Assembly (NCBI GenBank): GCA_023433305.1
Contig: JAEZCZ010000040.1
Coordinates: 1 to 60,276 of the forward strand
DNA: 60,276 nt
Reading direction: 5' to 3'
Source: Pseudomonadota bacterium
GTDB taxonomy: Bacteria > Pseudomonadota > Alphaproteobacteria > Sphingomonadales > Sphingomonadaceae
This document shows positions 1-8,859 of this stretch, piece by piece (within the stretch, counting starts at the first letter, position 1; each line of letters begins with the position of its first letter). The notes under the pieces are model-generated. The model did no database searches. It saw only the letters and a list, made by a program, of their open reading frames with translations, and was not told the DNA's origin. A program made the position numbers and the translations under genes.

Positions 1-1502
1 TCGCTCATGGCATTCTGGATGACCTGCACATGGTCACCGTGGAAGTTCATGCTCTCGAAGCGGGGCCGGCTCGAGTTGTACATCAGGCGCGGCATGATCT
101 TGTTACCCGTCGCCAGGCGCGCCGCCATCACCGCGAGCTGGAGCGGGTTGGCGAGCATATAACCCTGGCCGATGGTCGCGTTGACGGTGTCGAACGGCTG
201 CCATTGCTGCCCGTACTTGTCCAATTTCCAGGCCGGGTCGGGCACCGTGCCGTAGAACTGGCTCGCCACGGGCAACGGGAACTCCTGTCCCATGCCGCAA
301 CGCTTCGCCATCGGCGCGATGACGTCCATCCCTAGCTGCTGGGCGAAATGGTAAAAGTAGACGTCGCACGACTGATAAATGCCCTTCGCCATGTCGACCG
401 TGCCGTGGCCGCGTCGCTGCCAGCAGTGGAACACACGGTTGCCGACACGCAGGCCGCCGCCGCAACTGGTCGTCGCCGACGGATCGAGACCCGCTTCGAG
501 GAAAGACATCGCCACCATCGGCTTCACCGTGGAGCCGGGCGGGTAGAGGCCCTTGAGCACTTTGTTGCGCAGCGGCACGCGTTCGTTCTCGCTGAGCATC
601 TGGTATTCGACGCGGCCGATCCCGTCGGAGAAGCTGTTGGGATCGAAGCTCGGCATCGAGGCCATGCAGAGGAGGTCGCCGGTGAGGCAATCCATCACCA
701 CCACCGAGCCGCTTTCGAGCCCGATGCGGCGCGCGGCATAGTCTTGCAGCGGGCCGTCGATCGTGAGCTGGATCGGCTTGCCCTGGACGTCCTCGCGAGT
801 TTCGAGATCGCGCACGATGCGTCCGGAGGCGGTGACTTCGCTGCGGCGCGCGCCGGGCTGGCCGCGCAGCACTTGCTCGAATTGCTTCTCGAGCCCGTCC
901 TTGCCGAGCTTGAAGCCCGGGGTGAGGAGGAGCGGGCTGGGCTCCGCTTCGTATTCCTCACGCGAGGCGGCGCCGACGTAGCCGATCAGGTGCCCGACCG
1001 CCGGTCCCGTAGGGTAATACCGAGAGTAACCCCGTTGCGGAACAACCCCATGCAAATCAGGCAGGCGGACGCTGACTGCGGCGAAGGTGTCATAATCAAG
1101 CCCGTCAGCCACCTGGACAGGCTGGAATCCGGCCGCCTTGTCGATCTTGTCGCGCAGATCCTGCACTTCGACCGCGGTAAAGCCAAGCAAGTCCCCCCAC
1201 GTCTGGATGGCCCGCTCGGGATCGTCGAGCCGCTCCGGGATGACGTCGACGCGAAAATCGGCTCGGTTCGAGGCGAGCGGCGATCCGTTACGATCGAGTA
1301 TCCAACCACGACGGGGCGGAATCAGGGTGAGGTTCACCCGATTGCTCTCCGCCTCCATCTCGTACTTCTCGTTCTCGGCGACCGCGATGTAACCCATGCG
1401 CGCGGCGAGCAGCATGCCAACGCCGCCTTGGACGGCGCCAACCACGAAGCTTCGTCGGTCGAAGCTCTGGGCGAGAGTGGCGGGGGTGAACTTCTGGCGC
1501 AT
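1..1502 (-). CDS. mrdA: Penicillin-binding protein 2 (PBP2), 3' end cut by window edge
   Basis: Peptidoglycan DD-transpeptidase of the elongasome, cross-linking the lateral wall together with RodA and MreBCD. The visible ~500 residues start MRQKFTPATLAQSFDRRSFV, with one N-terminal membrane segment, then the PBP dimerisation region (YYPTGPAVGHLIGYVG) and the start of the transpeptidase domain. The nucleophile motif STVK is at about residue 324 (PPGSTVKPMVAM) and the SxN-type motif SCD follows (YQSCDVYFYH). The KTG motif would lie beyond the left edge. It starts 2 nt after the mreD stop, so it is translated with mreD. The order mreB-C-D-mrdA is standard; rodA is expected just outside the window. 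Truncated by the window, not degenerate. Confidence 0.95.
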   Translation of the reverse strand, partial: MRQKFTPATLAQSFDRRSFVVGAVQGGVGMLLAARMGYIAVAENEKYEMEAESNRVNLTLIPPRRGWILDRNGSPLASNRADFRVDVIPERLDDPERAIQTWGDLLGFTAVEVQDLRDKIDKAAGFQPVQVADGLDYDTFAAVSVRLPDLHGVVPQRGYSRYYPTGPAVGHLIGYVGAASREEYEAEPSPLLLTPGFKLGKDGLEKQFEQVLRGQPGARRSEVTASGRIVRDLETREDVQGKPIQLTIDGPLQDYAARRIGLESGSVVVMDCLTGDLLCMASMPSFDPNSFSDGIGRVEYQMLSENERVPLRNKVLKGLYPPGSTVKPMVAMSFLEAGLDPSATTSCGGGLRVGNRVFHCWQRRGHGTVDMAKGIYQSCDVYFYHFAQQLGMDVIAPMAKRCGMGQEFPLPVASQFYGTVPDPAWKLDKYGQQWQPFDTVNATIGQGYMLANPLQLAVMAARLATGNKIMPRLMYNSSRPRFESMNFHGDHVQVIQNAMS

Positions 1503-1504
1503 GC

Positions 1505-2053
1505 TCAGTTGATCCGCCTCACGCGCATGAGGCGAAGGCGATCGAGTTGGGCGACCAGACGCGCGACGACGGGAAACAGCACAGTGGATAGCACTAGCTG
1601 GGGAACGATGACCGTAAGCTGCACCAAAGACGTGCCCGACAGAACGGCCGTAATCGCAAGGTACGCCGCAATGACGATCGTAGCCGTAGCCCAGTCCAGC
1701 CAGAAATTGCGCCAAGGGAAACGGATCTCAAGCAATTCGACGGCGAGCAGGACGAGCGAAAACAGCAGAATGCCGCTCCCGAATGGCTGTCCGGAGTAGA
1801 GGTCGTCGAAGAAGCCGAACGGAAGTCCGACCCAAAGCGGAAGGAGACCAGGCCGAACAAGGCGCCAGGCGAGGAGGAACATCAGTCCGAATGGCGGGAG
1901 GATCGGCGCTGCCGCGATAATGGGCAACCAGGGTGTCATCGAACCAAGCAGGATCGTTAGCCAGGGAAGACCGTAGGCTAGAAGCGGAGATTGGGCCCGG
2001 TTGATACGGCTGCCGAAAGGATCTCTACGCGCGTTGGGGTGTAGCGTTTCCAT
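1505..2053 (-). CDS. mreD: Rod shape-determining protein MreD
   Basis: Integral inner-membrane protein (182 aa) linking the MreB filament and MreC to the wall synthases. The sequence is very hydrophobic, with about five predicted membrane segments. It has the family's short loop with a GFFDDLYSGQPFGSGILL motif at about residues 80-97. The start ATG overlaps the mreC stop by one base (TGATG), which favours translational coupling. Position between mreC and mrdA makes the call secure even though MreD proteins diverge strongly in sequence. Confidence 0.92.
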   Translation of the reverse strand: METLHPNARRDPFGSRINRAQSPLLAYGLPWLTILLGSMTPWLPIIAAAPILPPFGLMFLLAWRLVRPGLLPLWVGLPFGFFDDLYSGQPFGSGILLFSLVLLAVELLEIRFPWRNFWLDWATATIVIAAYLAITAVLSGTSLVQLTVIVPQLVLSTVLFPVVARLVAQLDRLRLMRVRRIN

Positions 2054-2964
2054 CAGTCTTGCGCGGCTGGAGCTGAGGTTTGAGGTTCAGCGTCCGGTTC
2101 GGTGCGCAAGACCTGGCGCGCCTGGCGCTGCCAGATCGGCTCCACCATTACAAAATCGGTCGCGGCCGGATTGCTGAGGAGGTGAGCGATCGCCCCGTCG
2201 CGCGTAATCTCCCTAGCGACCGCGACCGCGATGTTCGGCCGAAACAGCCCGCCGGCTCCTGAAGTCACGAAAACGTCGCCCGGCTTGATCGGGTTGATGC
2301 CGAGATTGACGAGGCGAAGCCGCAAAGAACCGTCCGAGCGACCTTCGGCGAAGGCGACGGTGTTGTCCGTCGCGCGACGCACCGGAACCATGCTTTCGCC
2401 ATCGGTTAGGAGCAGCACGCGCGAACTGGTCGCGCCGGTTTCGAGCACGCGACCGACCAGGCCGGTCGGAGACGTGACCGGCATTCCGGGACGGACACCG
2501 TCGTTTCGCCCGGCGGAAATGTAACCGAGGCGCCGAACGCTAGACGACGTGGAGCCGATCAGACGCGCCACCGCGACGGGACGGGTGTCGTCCGTCGCAA
2601 GACCGAGCACCGCCTTGAGGCGTACGTTCTCTTGCCTCAGGGCATCGGCCTCGGCGAGGCGGACGCGCGCGATTTCCATTTCACGCTCGAGCTCGGCATT
2701 GCGACTCCCCGCACGATAGTACCCGGCGATCGCATCGAAGAAGTTCTGCGTTCCGGTCCGGCCCGCCGCACCAAATTCGCCGGCCGGCGAGGCGATGTCA
2801 GCGGCCATCGTCCGCAAGCCGTTGAAGGTCTCCGGACGAAGCAGGGAAATCGTCAGCAGCGCTGCACCGAACAGCGCGCCAAGCCCGGCCACTACATAGC
2901 CGGTGAAGACGCCGAGTTGCGCCCTCTTGTTGCTTCCGGTGCGGCGGCTTGCCGGCGGCGCCAT
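2053..2964 (-). CDS. mreC: Rod shape-determining protein MreC
   Basis: Periplasmic scaffold (303 aa) that binds PBP2 and couples MreB motion to wall synthesis. There is a single membrane anchor at about residues 17-42, then a coiled coil (NAELEREMEIARVRLAEADA, about 93-112). The paired beta domains typical of MreC follow, with family motifs ARLIGSTSS, GVRPGMPVTSPTGLVGRV and FVTSGAGGLFRPNIAV. The C-terminal ~30 residues are polar and low in complexity. It lies 32 nt downstream of mreB and overlaps mreD by one base. Confidence 0.95.
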   Translation of the reverse strand: MAPPASRRTGSNKRAQLGVFTGYVVAGLGALFGAALLTISLLRPETFNGLRTMAADIASPAGEFGAAGRTGTQNFFDAIAGYYRAGSRNAELEREMEIARVRLAEADALRQENVRLKAVLGLATDDTRPVAVARLIGSTSSSVRRLGYISAGRNDGVRPGMPVTSPTGLVGRVLETGATSSRVLLLTDGESMVPVRRATDNTVAFAEGRSDGSLRLRLVNLGINPIKPGDVFVTSGAGGLFRPNIAVAVAREITRDGAIAHLLSNPAATDFVMVEPIWQRQARQVLRTEPDAEPQTSAPAAQD

Positions 2965-2996
2965 AACCGCCTGTCCTCTCTACTGAAGTACTTGCC

Positions 2997-4046
2997 TCAC
3001 GCGGTCATCAAGACGCCGCGATAGATCGGATCTTCCATTGCACGGCCGGTGCCGAGCGCCACGCATGAAAGAGGATCTTCGGCGATACTGACCGGCAGCC
3101 CCGTTTCTTCCTTCAGGTGGTCGTCGAGACCCTGAATGAGGGCCCCGCCACCCGTAAGGACGATGCCCTGGTCGACGATGTCGGCGGCCAGTTCAGGAGC
3201 GGTATTCTCGAGCGCGATGCGCACCCCCTCAACGATCGCGCCGATAGGCTCGCTGAGCGCTTCGGCGATGTTGGCCTGATTTATCGTGATTTCCTTAGGG
3301 ACGCCGTTGACGAGGTCGCGTCCCTTGATCGTGATCGCCTCGCCGACGCCGTCTTCCGGCACGGTCGCGATCCCGTACTCCTTCTTGATCCGCTCGGCGG
3401 TGGCATCTCCGATCAGTAAATTATGGTGGCGGCGCACATAGGAAACGATCGCTTCGTCCATCTTGTCGCCTCCGGTGCGCACCGAGGTGGTATAGGCAAG
3501 GCCGCGCAGCGACAGCACCGCGACTTCGGTCGTCCCGCCGCCAATATCCACCACCATCGAGCCGACCGGTTCGGTCACCGGCATATCGGCACCGATCGCC
3601 GCCGCCATAGGCTCTAGTATGAGAAAGACTTCGGATGCCCCGGCGTTGCTGGCTGCGTCGCGGATCGCGCGGCGCTCGACCGAAGTGGAACCCGACGGGA
3701 CGCAGATCACGATCTCTGGCGGACTGAACATGCTAGTCCGCTTGCCATTCACCTTGCGGATGAAGTGTTTGATCATTTCCTCGGCGATTTCGATGTCGGC
3801 GATCACGCCGTCGCGAAGGGGGCGGATGGCCTCGATGCTGTCGGGCGTCTTGCCCATCATCAGCTTGGCATCATCGCCCACGGCCTTCACACGCTTCACC
3901 CCGTTGAGCGTCTCGATGGCGACCACCGACGGCTCGTTTAACACGATGCCACGGTCCTGCACGTAAACCAGGGTGTTCGCCGTGCCGAGGTCGATCGCCA
4001 TGTTCTGCGATCCAAACTTGAACAATTTGGAGAGGAAAGATGCCAT
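2997..4046 (-). CDS. mreB: Actin-like rod shape protein MreB
   Basis: Bacterial actin (349 aa) that forms membrane-associated filaments organising lateral wall growth. Actin-fold motifs are clear: phosphate-1 loop MAIDLGTANTLVYV (residues ~16-29), the adenosine/phosphate-2 segment VVDIGGGTTEVAVLSL (~165-180) and GIVLTGGGALIQGLDDHL (~292-309). The first residues MASFLSKLFKFGSQ form a short amphipathic N-terminus likely to touch the membrane. It is the first gene of the mreBCD-mrdA operon and is transcribed divergently from mutL across a 182-nt spacer. Full length for the family. Confidence 0.98.
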   Translation of the reverse strand: MASFLSKLFKFGSQNMAIDLGTANTLVYVQDRGIVLNEPSVVAIETLNGVKRVKAVGDDAKLMMGKTPDSIEAIRPLRDGVIADIEIAEEMIKHFIRKVNGKRTSMFSPPEIVICVPSGSTSVERRAIRDAASNAGASEVFLILEPMAAAIGADMPVTEPVGSMVVDIGGGTTEVAVLSLRGLAYTTSVRTGGDKMDEAIVSYVRRHHNLLIGDATAERIKKEYGIATVPEDGVGEAITIKGRDLVNGVPKEITINQANIAEALSEPIGAIVEGVRIALENTAPELAADIVDQGIVLTGGGALIQGLDDHLKEETGLPVSIAEDPLSCVALGTGRAMEDPIYRGVLMTA

Positions 4047-4135
4047 CGAGAAACCGTATCCTACCGGGCCAGAAAGGGGGTACCCTGAAAGGCAGCCGGC
4101 GACGCGGCTGCGGGCAAGGCGATCCCTTAACCCGA

Positions 4136-4166
4136 GTTACCGGCAAAGGCTAAAAATTTGTGTCAA
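4136..4166 (-). promoter_or_regulatory. Candidate mreB promoter
   Basis: On the minus strand a perfect TTGACA (4166-4161) lies about 115 nt upstream of the mreB start. The best downstream -10-like hexamers near 4144-4136 (CCGGTA/GGTAAC) are weak. This is a plausible sigma-70-type promoter for the mre operon but rests mainly on the -35 match. Confidence 0.3.
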
Positions 4167-4228
4167 AAGCGGCACGGTTTTGCACTGCTCGGCTCGAATT
4201 GCTGCCATTTGGACGCTAGCATCCTGCG

Positions 4229-6031
4229 ATGCCGCACATTCGCCGCCTTCCAGAGACGCTCATTAACCGCATCGCCGCGGGCGAAGTCGTTGAACGGCCG
4301 GCGTCCGCGCTGAAAGAACTGATCGAAAATGCCATCGACGCGGGGGCGGGGCGCATAGCCGTTCGCATCCAAGAGGGTGGGCTTGCTCGGCTCGAGGTGA
4401 CTGATGATGGCTGCGGCATGACGCCCGCGGAGATCGGCCTCGCACTCGAACGCCACGCGACATCGAAGTTGCCCGACGAGGCCATCGAACAGGTGACCAC
4501 GCTTGGTTTCCGGGGCGAGGCCCTGCCCTCGATTGCCAGCGTAGCGCGCCTGACCCTAGAAAGCTGCAAGCGGGATGCAGAGCAGGGTTGGAAGCGCGTC
4601 GTTGATCACGGAGCGCTCGTTTCGGAGGGGCCGGCTGCGCTCCCGCCCGGCACGCGCGTCAGGGTCGAAAACCTGTTCGAACGCGTGCCCGCGCGGCGAA
4701 AATTCCTCCGCACCGCGCGCAGCGAATACGCCGCATGCCTGGATGTGGTCCGTCGACTGGCCATGGCACGGCCGGACATCGCGTTCTCGTTCGATCACGG
4801 AGAGCGCCAGATTCTCGCCCTGCAGGGCGGAGAAGCGACGGCGGCCCGGGTCGCCCAGATCGTTGATCGGGCGTTGGTCGATAACGGCGTCCTTATCGAT
4901 TTCGAACGCGGCAAGGCGCGATTGTCGGGGATAGCCGGCCTGCCGACGTTCAACCGGGGCGTCGCCGACCACCAATATCTGTTCGTAAACGGCCGCCCGG
5001 TGAAGGACCGCTTGCTGACTGGTGCCGTTCGCGGGGCCTACGCCGACATGCTGGCACGTGACCGCCACGCGGTGCTTGCCCTGTTCCTCGATCTGCCGCC
5101 CGAGGAGCTCGACGTCAACGTCCATCCCGCCAAGACTGAGGTGCGATTTCGCGATCCAGCAGCCGTGCGGGGCTTCATCGTCTCGGGCTTGCGCCAGGCG
5201 CTTGCCAGTGGTGACAAGCGCAGTGCGCAGGCGCCCGACGCCTCAGCCATGGCGCGATGGCAGTCCGAACCTTCAAGCGAAACGCCGGCGTCTAACGCGC
5301 TCCACTCACTGTTTTCGGGCGGTGAATGGAGCGGGCAACGGCCCTCGCTGCGCGAGCCCGAGCAAGTATGGCATGCCCAAGTCGACGTGCTGGACCTGCC
5401 ACAGGGCAGGGCGGAGCCCGCGGATCCTGCCGCGCTCGATGCTCTTGAATATCCGCTTGGCATCGCGCGCGGCCAGGTGGCGCAGACTTATGTGATCGCC
5501 GAAGCCGCCGATGGGCTGGTGATCGTCGACCAGCATGCCGCCCACGAGCGCCTCGTGTTGGAGCGTTTGCGGGGGGTGGGGACTGGGGTAAAGCTTGCTG
5601 CTAACCAGGCTTTGCTGATGCCGGCGGTCGTCGAGCTCGAGGAGCCGGCCTGCGACCGGCTCGAGGAGCACATCGACGAGCTCGCGACGCTGGGGCTGAC
5701 GATCGAGCGGTTCGGCCCGGGCGCCATGCTGGTGCGGGCCTTGCCGAGCGTGCTCGCCGACGCCGATCCGGCCGCTCTGCTCCGAGACCTGGCCGACGAC
5801 ATCGCGCTGCACGGCGAGAGCCTCTTGCTGGCGGAGCGTATCGAGCACGTGCTGGCGACAATGGCCTGCCACGGATCCGTGCGGGCGGGCCGCACGCTTA
5901 CCGTTGCGGAAATGAACGCCTTGTTACGCGAAATGGAGCGCACTCCGCGCTCGGGCCAATGCAATCATGGCAGGCCGACATGGATCAAGCTATCGATGGC
6001 CGACGTCGAGAAGCTTTTCGGGAGACGTTGA
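4229..6031 (+). CDS. mutL: DNA mismatch repair protein MutL
   Basis: GHKL ATPase that links MutS mismatch recognition to strand incision and excision. The N-terminal ATPase motifs are intact: ELIENAIDAG (~31-40), DDGCGM, ATSKL and GFRGEALPSI (~92-101). The C-terminal half carries the endonuclease metal-binding motif DQHA-x2-E-x4-E (DQHAAHERLVLE, from about residue 434), plus ACHGSVRAGR and the late CNHGRPT motif. This is therefore a nicking MutL of the kind found in organisms without MutH. The start MPHIRRLPETLINRIAAGEV matches the family start. The next gene overlaps its stop by one base (TGATG). Confidence 0.97.
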   Translation: MPHIRRLPETLINRIAAGEVVERPASALKELIENAIDAGAGRIAVRIQEGGLARLEVTDDGCGMTPAEIGLALERHATSKLPDEAIEQVTTLGFRGEALPSIASVARLTLESCKRDAEQGWKRVVDHGALVSEGPAALPPGTRVRVENLFERVPARRKFLRTARSEYAACLDVVRRLAMARPDIAFSFDHGERQILALQGGEATAARVAQIVDRALVDNGVLIDFERGKARLSGIAGLPTFNRGVADHQYLFVNGRPVKDRLLTGAVRGAYADMLARDRHAVLALFLDLPPEELDVNVHPAKTEVRFRDPAAVRGFIVSGLRQALASGDKRSAQAPDASAMARWQSEPSSETPASNALHSLFSGGEWSGQRPSLREPEQVWHAQVDVLDLPQGRAEPADPAALDALEYPLGIARGQVAQTYVIAEAADGLVIVDQHAAHERLVLERLRGVGTGVKLAANQALLMPAVVELEEPACDRLEEHIDELATLGLTIERFGPGAMLVRALPSVLADADPAALLRDLADDIALHGESLLLAERIEHVLATMACHGSVRAGRTLTVAEMNALLREMERTPRSGQCNHGRPTWIKLSMADVEKLFGRR

Positions 6032-6540
6032 TGCGGAAAATCCTACCGGCGGCAGTGCTGCTCGTCCTGACCGGATGCGGCGAGGAGCTGACGCCCGAGG
6101 AACAGGCCATGGCCGACGCGCGGGACGTTGCCATGGTCGAGGCCGCGAACGATGTCATGCCTCCGCTCAACCCGGTGACGCCCGAACCGATCCTGGTGCC
6201 CGACATCGAGCGCTTCGATCTTTATGGAGAAGCCTGCAACTATGCCCCGGGCACCAGCCTCGGGACACGCGTCGTCGCTCGCGAAGCGGACGCCTTCATG
6301 AAGATCGAGGGAGAAGTGCATCGCTTCGCTGCCGATCCCGGGTCGCGCGAGCTGCCGATGCGGACACGCTCGCTGTACAGCGGCAAGGAGTATTCGGTGC
6401 GCCTGACGATGAAGCCCTTGTCGGAAACCGACGCGGAAGCAGATGCCGGCGTCACCGACTACGAAGGCGGCGTGACCTTGCGCGACCGCTTCGGCCGCAT
6501 CGTGTACGAAGGCGTTGGCCTCGCCCAGTGTAAGGCTTAG
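6031..6540 (+). CDS. Small lipoprotein of unknown function
   Basis: A 169-aa exported protein. It begins MRKILPAAVLLVLTGCGEEL, a short signal peptide ending in a lipobox (LTGC), so it is probably lipid-anchored at Cys16. The mature part is acidic and opens with a short charged segment (EEQAMADARDVAMVEAAND), followed by a compact region of unclear fold. I do not recognise the family. The ATG overlaps the mutL stop (TGATG), so it is likely co-translated with mutL, though nothing suggests a repair role. Its 3' end overlaps the convergent DUF1206 gene by 4 nt. Confidence 0.75.
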   Translation: MRKILPAAVLLVLTGCGEELTPEEQAMADARDVAMVEAANDVMPPLNPVTPEPILVPDIERFDLYGEACNYAPGTSLGTRVVAREADAFMKIEGEVHRFAADPGSRELPMRTRSLYSGKEYSVRLTMKPLSETDAEADAGVTDYEGGVTLRDRFGRIVYEGVGLAQCKA

Positions 6541-7337
6541 CGGAACGCCGGCTTCAAAGCGGAGCGCCGGACGTCGGGAATGATCCGATAGCGGGCGATC
6601 AACAAGCTGAAGGCTCCGAACAACAGCAAGCCGAGTGCGACCAGCGTGTAGATAAAGCCGTCGTCGGCGAGCGAGCTCACCGCCTCGCCGAGCGTTTTCA
6701 CCGACGTCGTGCTCGAGAACCACGCGGACTGCATCAGCGACCACGCGATGATCGCGAACACCACGGCACGGGCCGCATGGCCCGCGTGGCCAAGCGGCTT
6801 GGCGAAGGACGGCGCGTCACCCGCGATGTGTTTCATGAAACTTCCCGTAACGGCCGACTTGGCCTGAAGGGCCGCTGCAACGAGGAATCCAAGTCCGATG
6901 AGACCCAGGACCAACGATCCGAACGAGAAGGTGAGCAACGACCCGGCCGCTTCCTCCGCGCCGCCGCCGCCGCCGGACGCCGACCGTTTATCGCCCTGCG
7001 CGAACTGGAACGCGGTCCAGGCGAGGATCAAGTGCGCGACGCCGCTGGCGCCGTGCCCGACGCGGTGCATGATGCCTTTGCCGTCGGTGCCGTAGTTCTC
7101 GATGTCGAACAGGAGCGATGCAAACCGGTAGAGCGCATAAGCCAGCAGTCCGAGTGCGGCGAGGTACAGCAACGGCACGCCCAACGGGACGCCCTGCAAC
7201 CAATCGAAGGCGCCATCGGGGCCCTTGTCACCGCGGTTCGCGGTGAGCGCGAGATAGCCGATGAGGAGATAGACCAGCCCGCGGGCGGCAAAACCCAGCT
7301 TGACCAGCCAGCGAAACTTTTCCGATTTGTCGACCAT
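6537..7337 (-). CDS. DUF1206 domain membrane protein
   Basis: A 266-aa integral membrane protein made of three repeated units, each with two membrane helices. Each unit opens with a similar R-G-x-V/A-Y/H/F-x-L/I-I phrase: LGFAARGLVYLLIGYLAL (~15-32), GHGASGVAHLILAWTAF and GHAARAVVFAIIAWSLM. This threefold pattern is typical of DUF1206 proteins, whose function is unknown. A longer start 19 codons upstream is possible; I chose the internal ATG (MVDKSEKFRWLVKLG) because the family normally begins just before the first helix. A glycine/serine-rich loop (SASGGGGGAEEAAG) lies in the middle. Confidence 0.8.
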   Translation of the reverse strand: MVDKSEKFRWLVKLGFAARGLVYLLIGYLALTANRGDKGPDGAFDWLQGVPLGVPLLYLAALGLLAYALYRFASLLFDIENYGTDGKGIMHRVGHGASGVAHLILAWTAFQFAQGDKRSASGGGGGAEEAAGSLLTFSFGSLVLGLIGLGFLVAAALQAKSAVTGSFMKHIAGDAPSFAKPLGHAGHAARAVVFAIIAWSLMQSAWFSSTTSVKTLGEAVSSLADDGFIYTLVALGLLLFGAFSLLIARYRIIPDVRRSALKPAFR

Positions 7338-7397
7338 GCGAACCCCGCTGAACCTTGCCACCCACAACGGGCTGCGGAGGACGCGGTTCCGCACGGA

Positions 7398-8111
7398 TCA
7401 GCGCAATCGCTTGACGTAAAGCTGGTTTTCGCGCCGCTCGAGTTTGAAGTTGTCGCTCGCGGCGCGCATCAGATCGGAAAGGCGCTTGTAGCCGTAGTTG
7501 CGGACGTCGAAGCTGGACCGGTTGCCGGCGATCTGCCCGACTTCCTGGAGCCGCGCGAACCCCTCTTCGTCGCGCTTGGCCGCTTTCCATGCGTCACCGA
7601 GCAGCTCGATCAGTTCGTGATCGATAGTTCGACTCTCGCTCGGCGGCGTGTCTTCCTCGGCCTCGTTGGTGCGGATCAACTGGTCGACATCGATGTAGCG
7701 CGTGCACGCGGTCTTGAAGGCTTCGGGCGCCTTCGCGCTGCCAAAACCGTAGACCGTGAGACCGTCCTGCCTGAGCCGCGTCACCAGCGGGGTGAAATCG
7801 CTGTCGGAGCTCATGATGCCGAAGCCATCGACCTTGCCCCTATAAAGCAGGTCGATCGCGTCGATCGTCATCGCCATGTCTGTCGCGTTCTTGCCTTTGG
7901 TGAGGTCGAACTGCTGCATCGGCTGCAGGCCGTAGCGGTGAGTGATCTGATTCCACTTGGACAGCGCAGGCTTGGCCCAATTTCCATAGGCGCGGCGGAT
8001 GTTGACCTGGCCGAGCTCTGCCAAGACGGTCAGGACCGGATCGATGCCGGCGTAGCTTGCGTTGTCGGCGTCGATGAGCAGCGCGATGTTCTTGAGCGAG
8101 GGATCGTCCAT
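7398..8111 (-). CDS. NYN-domain ribonuclease-like protein with C-terminal OST-HTH/LOTUS-type domain
   Basis: 237 aa. The N-terminal ~150 residues form a PIN-like NYN (LabA/DUF88) domain. The acidic residues expected of the metal-binding site are present: LLIDADNASY (~11-20), the KGKNATDMAMTIDAIDLLY segment and SSDSDFTPLVTRLRQ (~100-114). The C-terminal ~70 residues (SFDVRNYGYKRLSDLMRA, then KLERRENQLYVKRLR) look like an OST-HTH/LOTUS winged-helix module that binds RNA. The combination suggests an RNA-cleaving or RNA-binding protein; its substrate is unknown. No neighbouring gene explains its role. Confidence 0.85.
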   Translation of the reverse strand: MDDPSLKNIALLIDADNASYAGIDPVLTVLAELGQVNIRRAYGNWAKPALSKWNQITHRYGLQPMQQFDLTKGKNATDMAMTIDAIDLLYRGKVDGFGIMSSDSDFTPLVTRLRQDGLTVYGFGSAKAPEAFKTACTRYIDVDQLIRTNEAEEDTPPSESRTIDHELIELLGDAWKAAKRDEEGFARLQEVGQIAGNRSSFDVRNYGYKRLSDLMRAASDNFKLERRENQLYVKRLR

Positions 8112-8147
8112 CGCCGCTAGATGCCCACGAAGCCCGGTGCTGGCAAG

Positions 8148-8825
8148 CTAACCGGCCGGCGAGAACGCGCCCGTTTCTTCATCGAGGAGGTGCAGAATCC
8201 CGTCGGAGATGGCGAAGAAGGCTCCGCGAAGGCGCAGCTTGCCGCGCGCTTCCAATTCGCTGACGCAGGGGAAGGTACGCAAGTTGGCGAGGCTTACCTT
8301 GACCGCGGCGTGTTCCATCGCCCGCTCCGCATCGCGTCCCTCGGTGCCATACTCGCGCACCACCGGCTCGCGCGCTTCATCGAGCATCGAAATCCAGTTC
8401 GCAATGAAGCCGCCTTTTCCGGGCTCGGTGCCGAGCATTTCCTGCGTAAGAGCCGCCTTGCAGCCACCGCACATGCCGTGACCCATGACGACCACCTCGC
8501 GAACCCTGAGCACCTGGATGGCGAATTCCAGCGCGGCCGACACACCGTGATTGCCGGGACTGGTCTCGAACGGCGGGACCATCGCGGCGACATTGCGCAC
8601 CACGAATATCTCGCCCGGATCGACGTCGAAGATCTGCGCCGGATCGGTCCGACTGTCGGCGCAGGCGATGATCATCACCCGGGGTTCCTGCCCCTGGTGC
8701 AACGCGGCCCATCGCTCTCGGCGCTGGGCCCACCCGTTTTCGCGGAAACGACGATAGCCCTCGATCAGGCCGGCGAGCTCGAGACTGGGTTGGATGGCCA
8801 TTGCCGCCGCCATGCCGCGCGGCAT
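8148..8825 (-). CDS. Beta-class carbonic anhydrase
   Basis: Zinc enzyme interconverting CO2 and bicarbonate (225 aa from the chosen ATG). Zinc ligands and catalytic dyad are visible in ACADSRTDP (Cys, with Asp-Arg) and in the GHGMCGGCKAAL segment (His and Cys). Other family motifs are VVRNVAAMVPP and EFAIQVLRVREVVVMGHG. Length is typical. Several in-frame starts exist within 25 codons (TTG at 8837; ATGs at 8825, 8813 and 8801). I chose 8825, but the exact start is uncertain. Divergent from lipA across only ~35 nt, so the two promoters must overlap. Confidence 0.93.
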   Translation of the reverse strand: MPRGMAAAMAIQPSLELAGLIEGYRRFRENGWAQRRERWAALHQGQEPRVMIIACADSRTDPAQIFDVDPGEIFVVRNVAAMVPPFETSPGNHGVSAALEFAIQVLRVREVVVMGHGMCGGCKAALTQEMLGTEPGKGGFIANWISMLDEAREPVVREYGTEGRDAERAMEHAAVKVSLANLRTFPCVSELEARGKLRLRGAFFAISDGILHLLDEETGAFSPAG

Positions 8826-8859
8826 TGCCAGTGACAAGGCCCTTCCCTAAGTGAACCGC

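Noticed and set aside
4229..6540. Functional link between MutL and the downstream lipoprotein
   Set aside because: The TGATG overlap shows co-translation only; a lipid-anchored envelope protein has no plausible direct part in mismatch repair.
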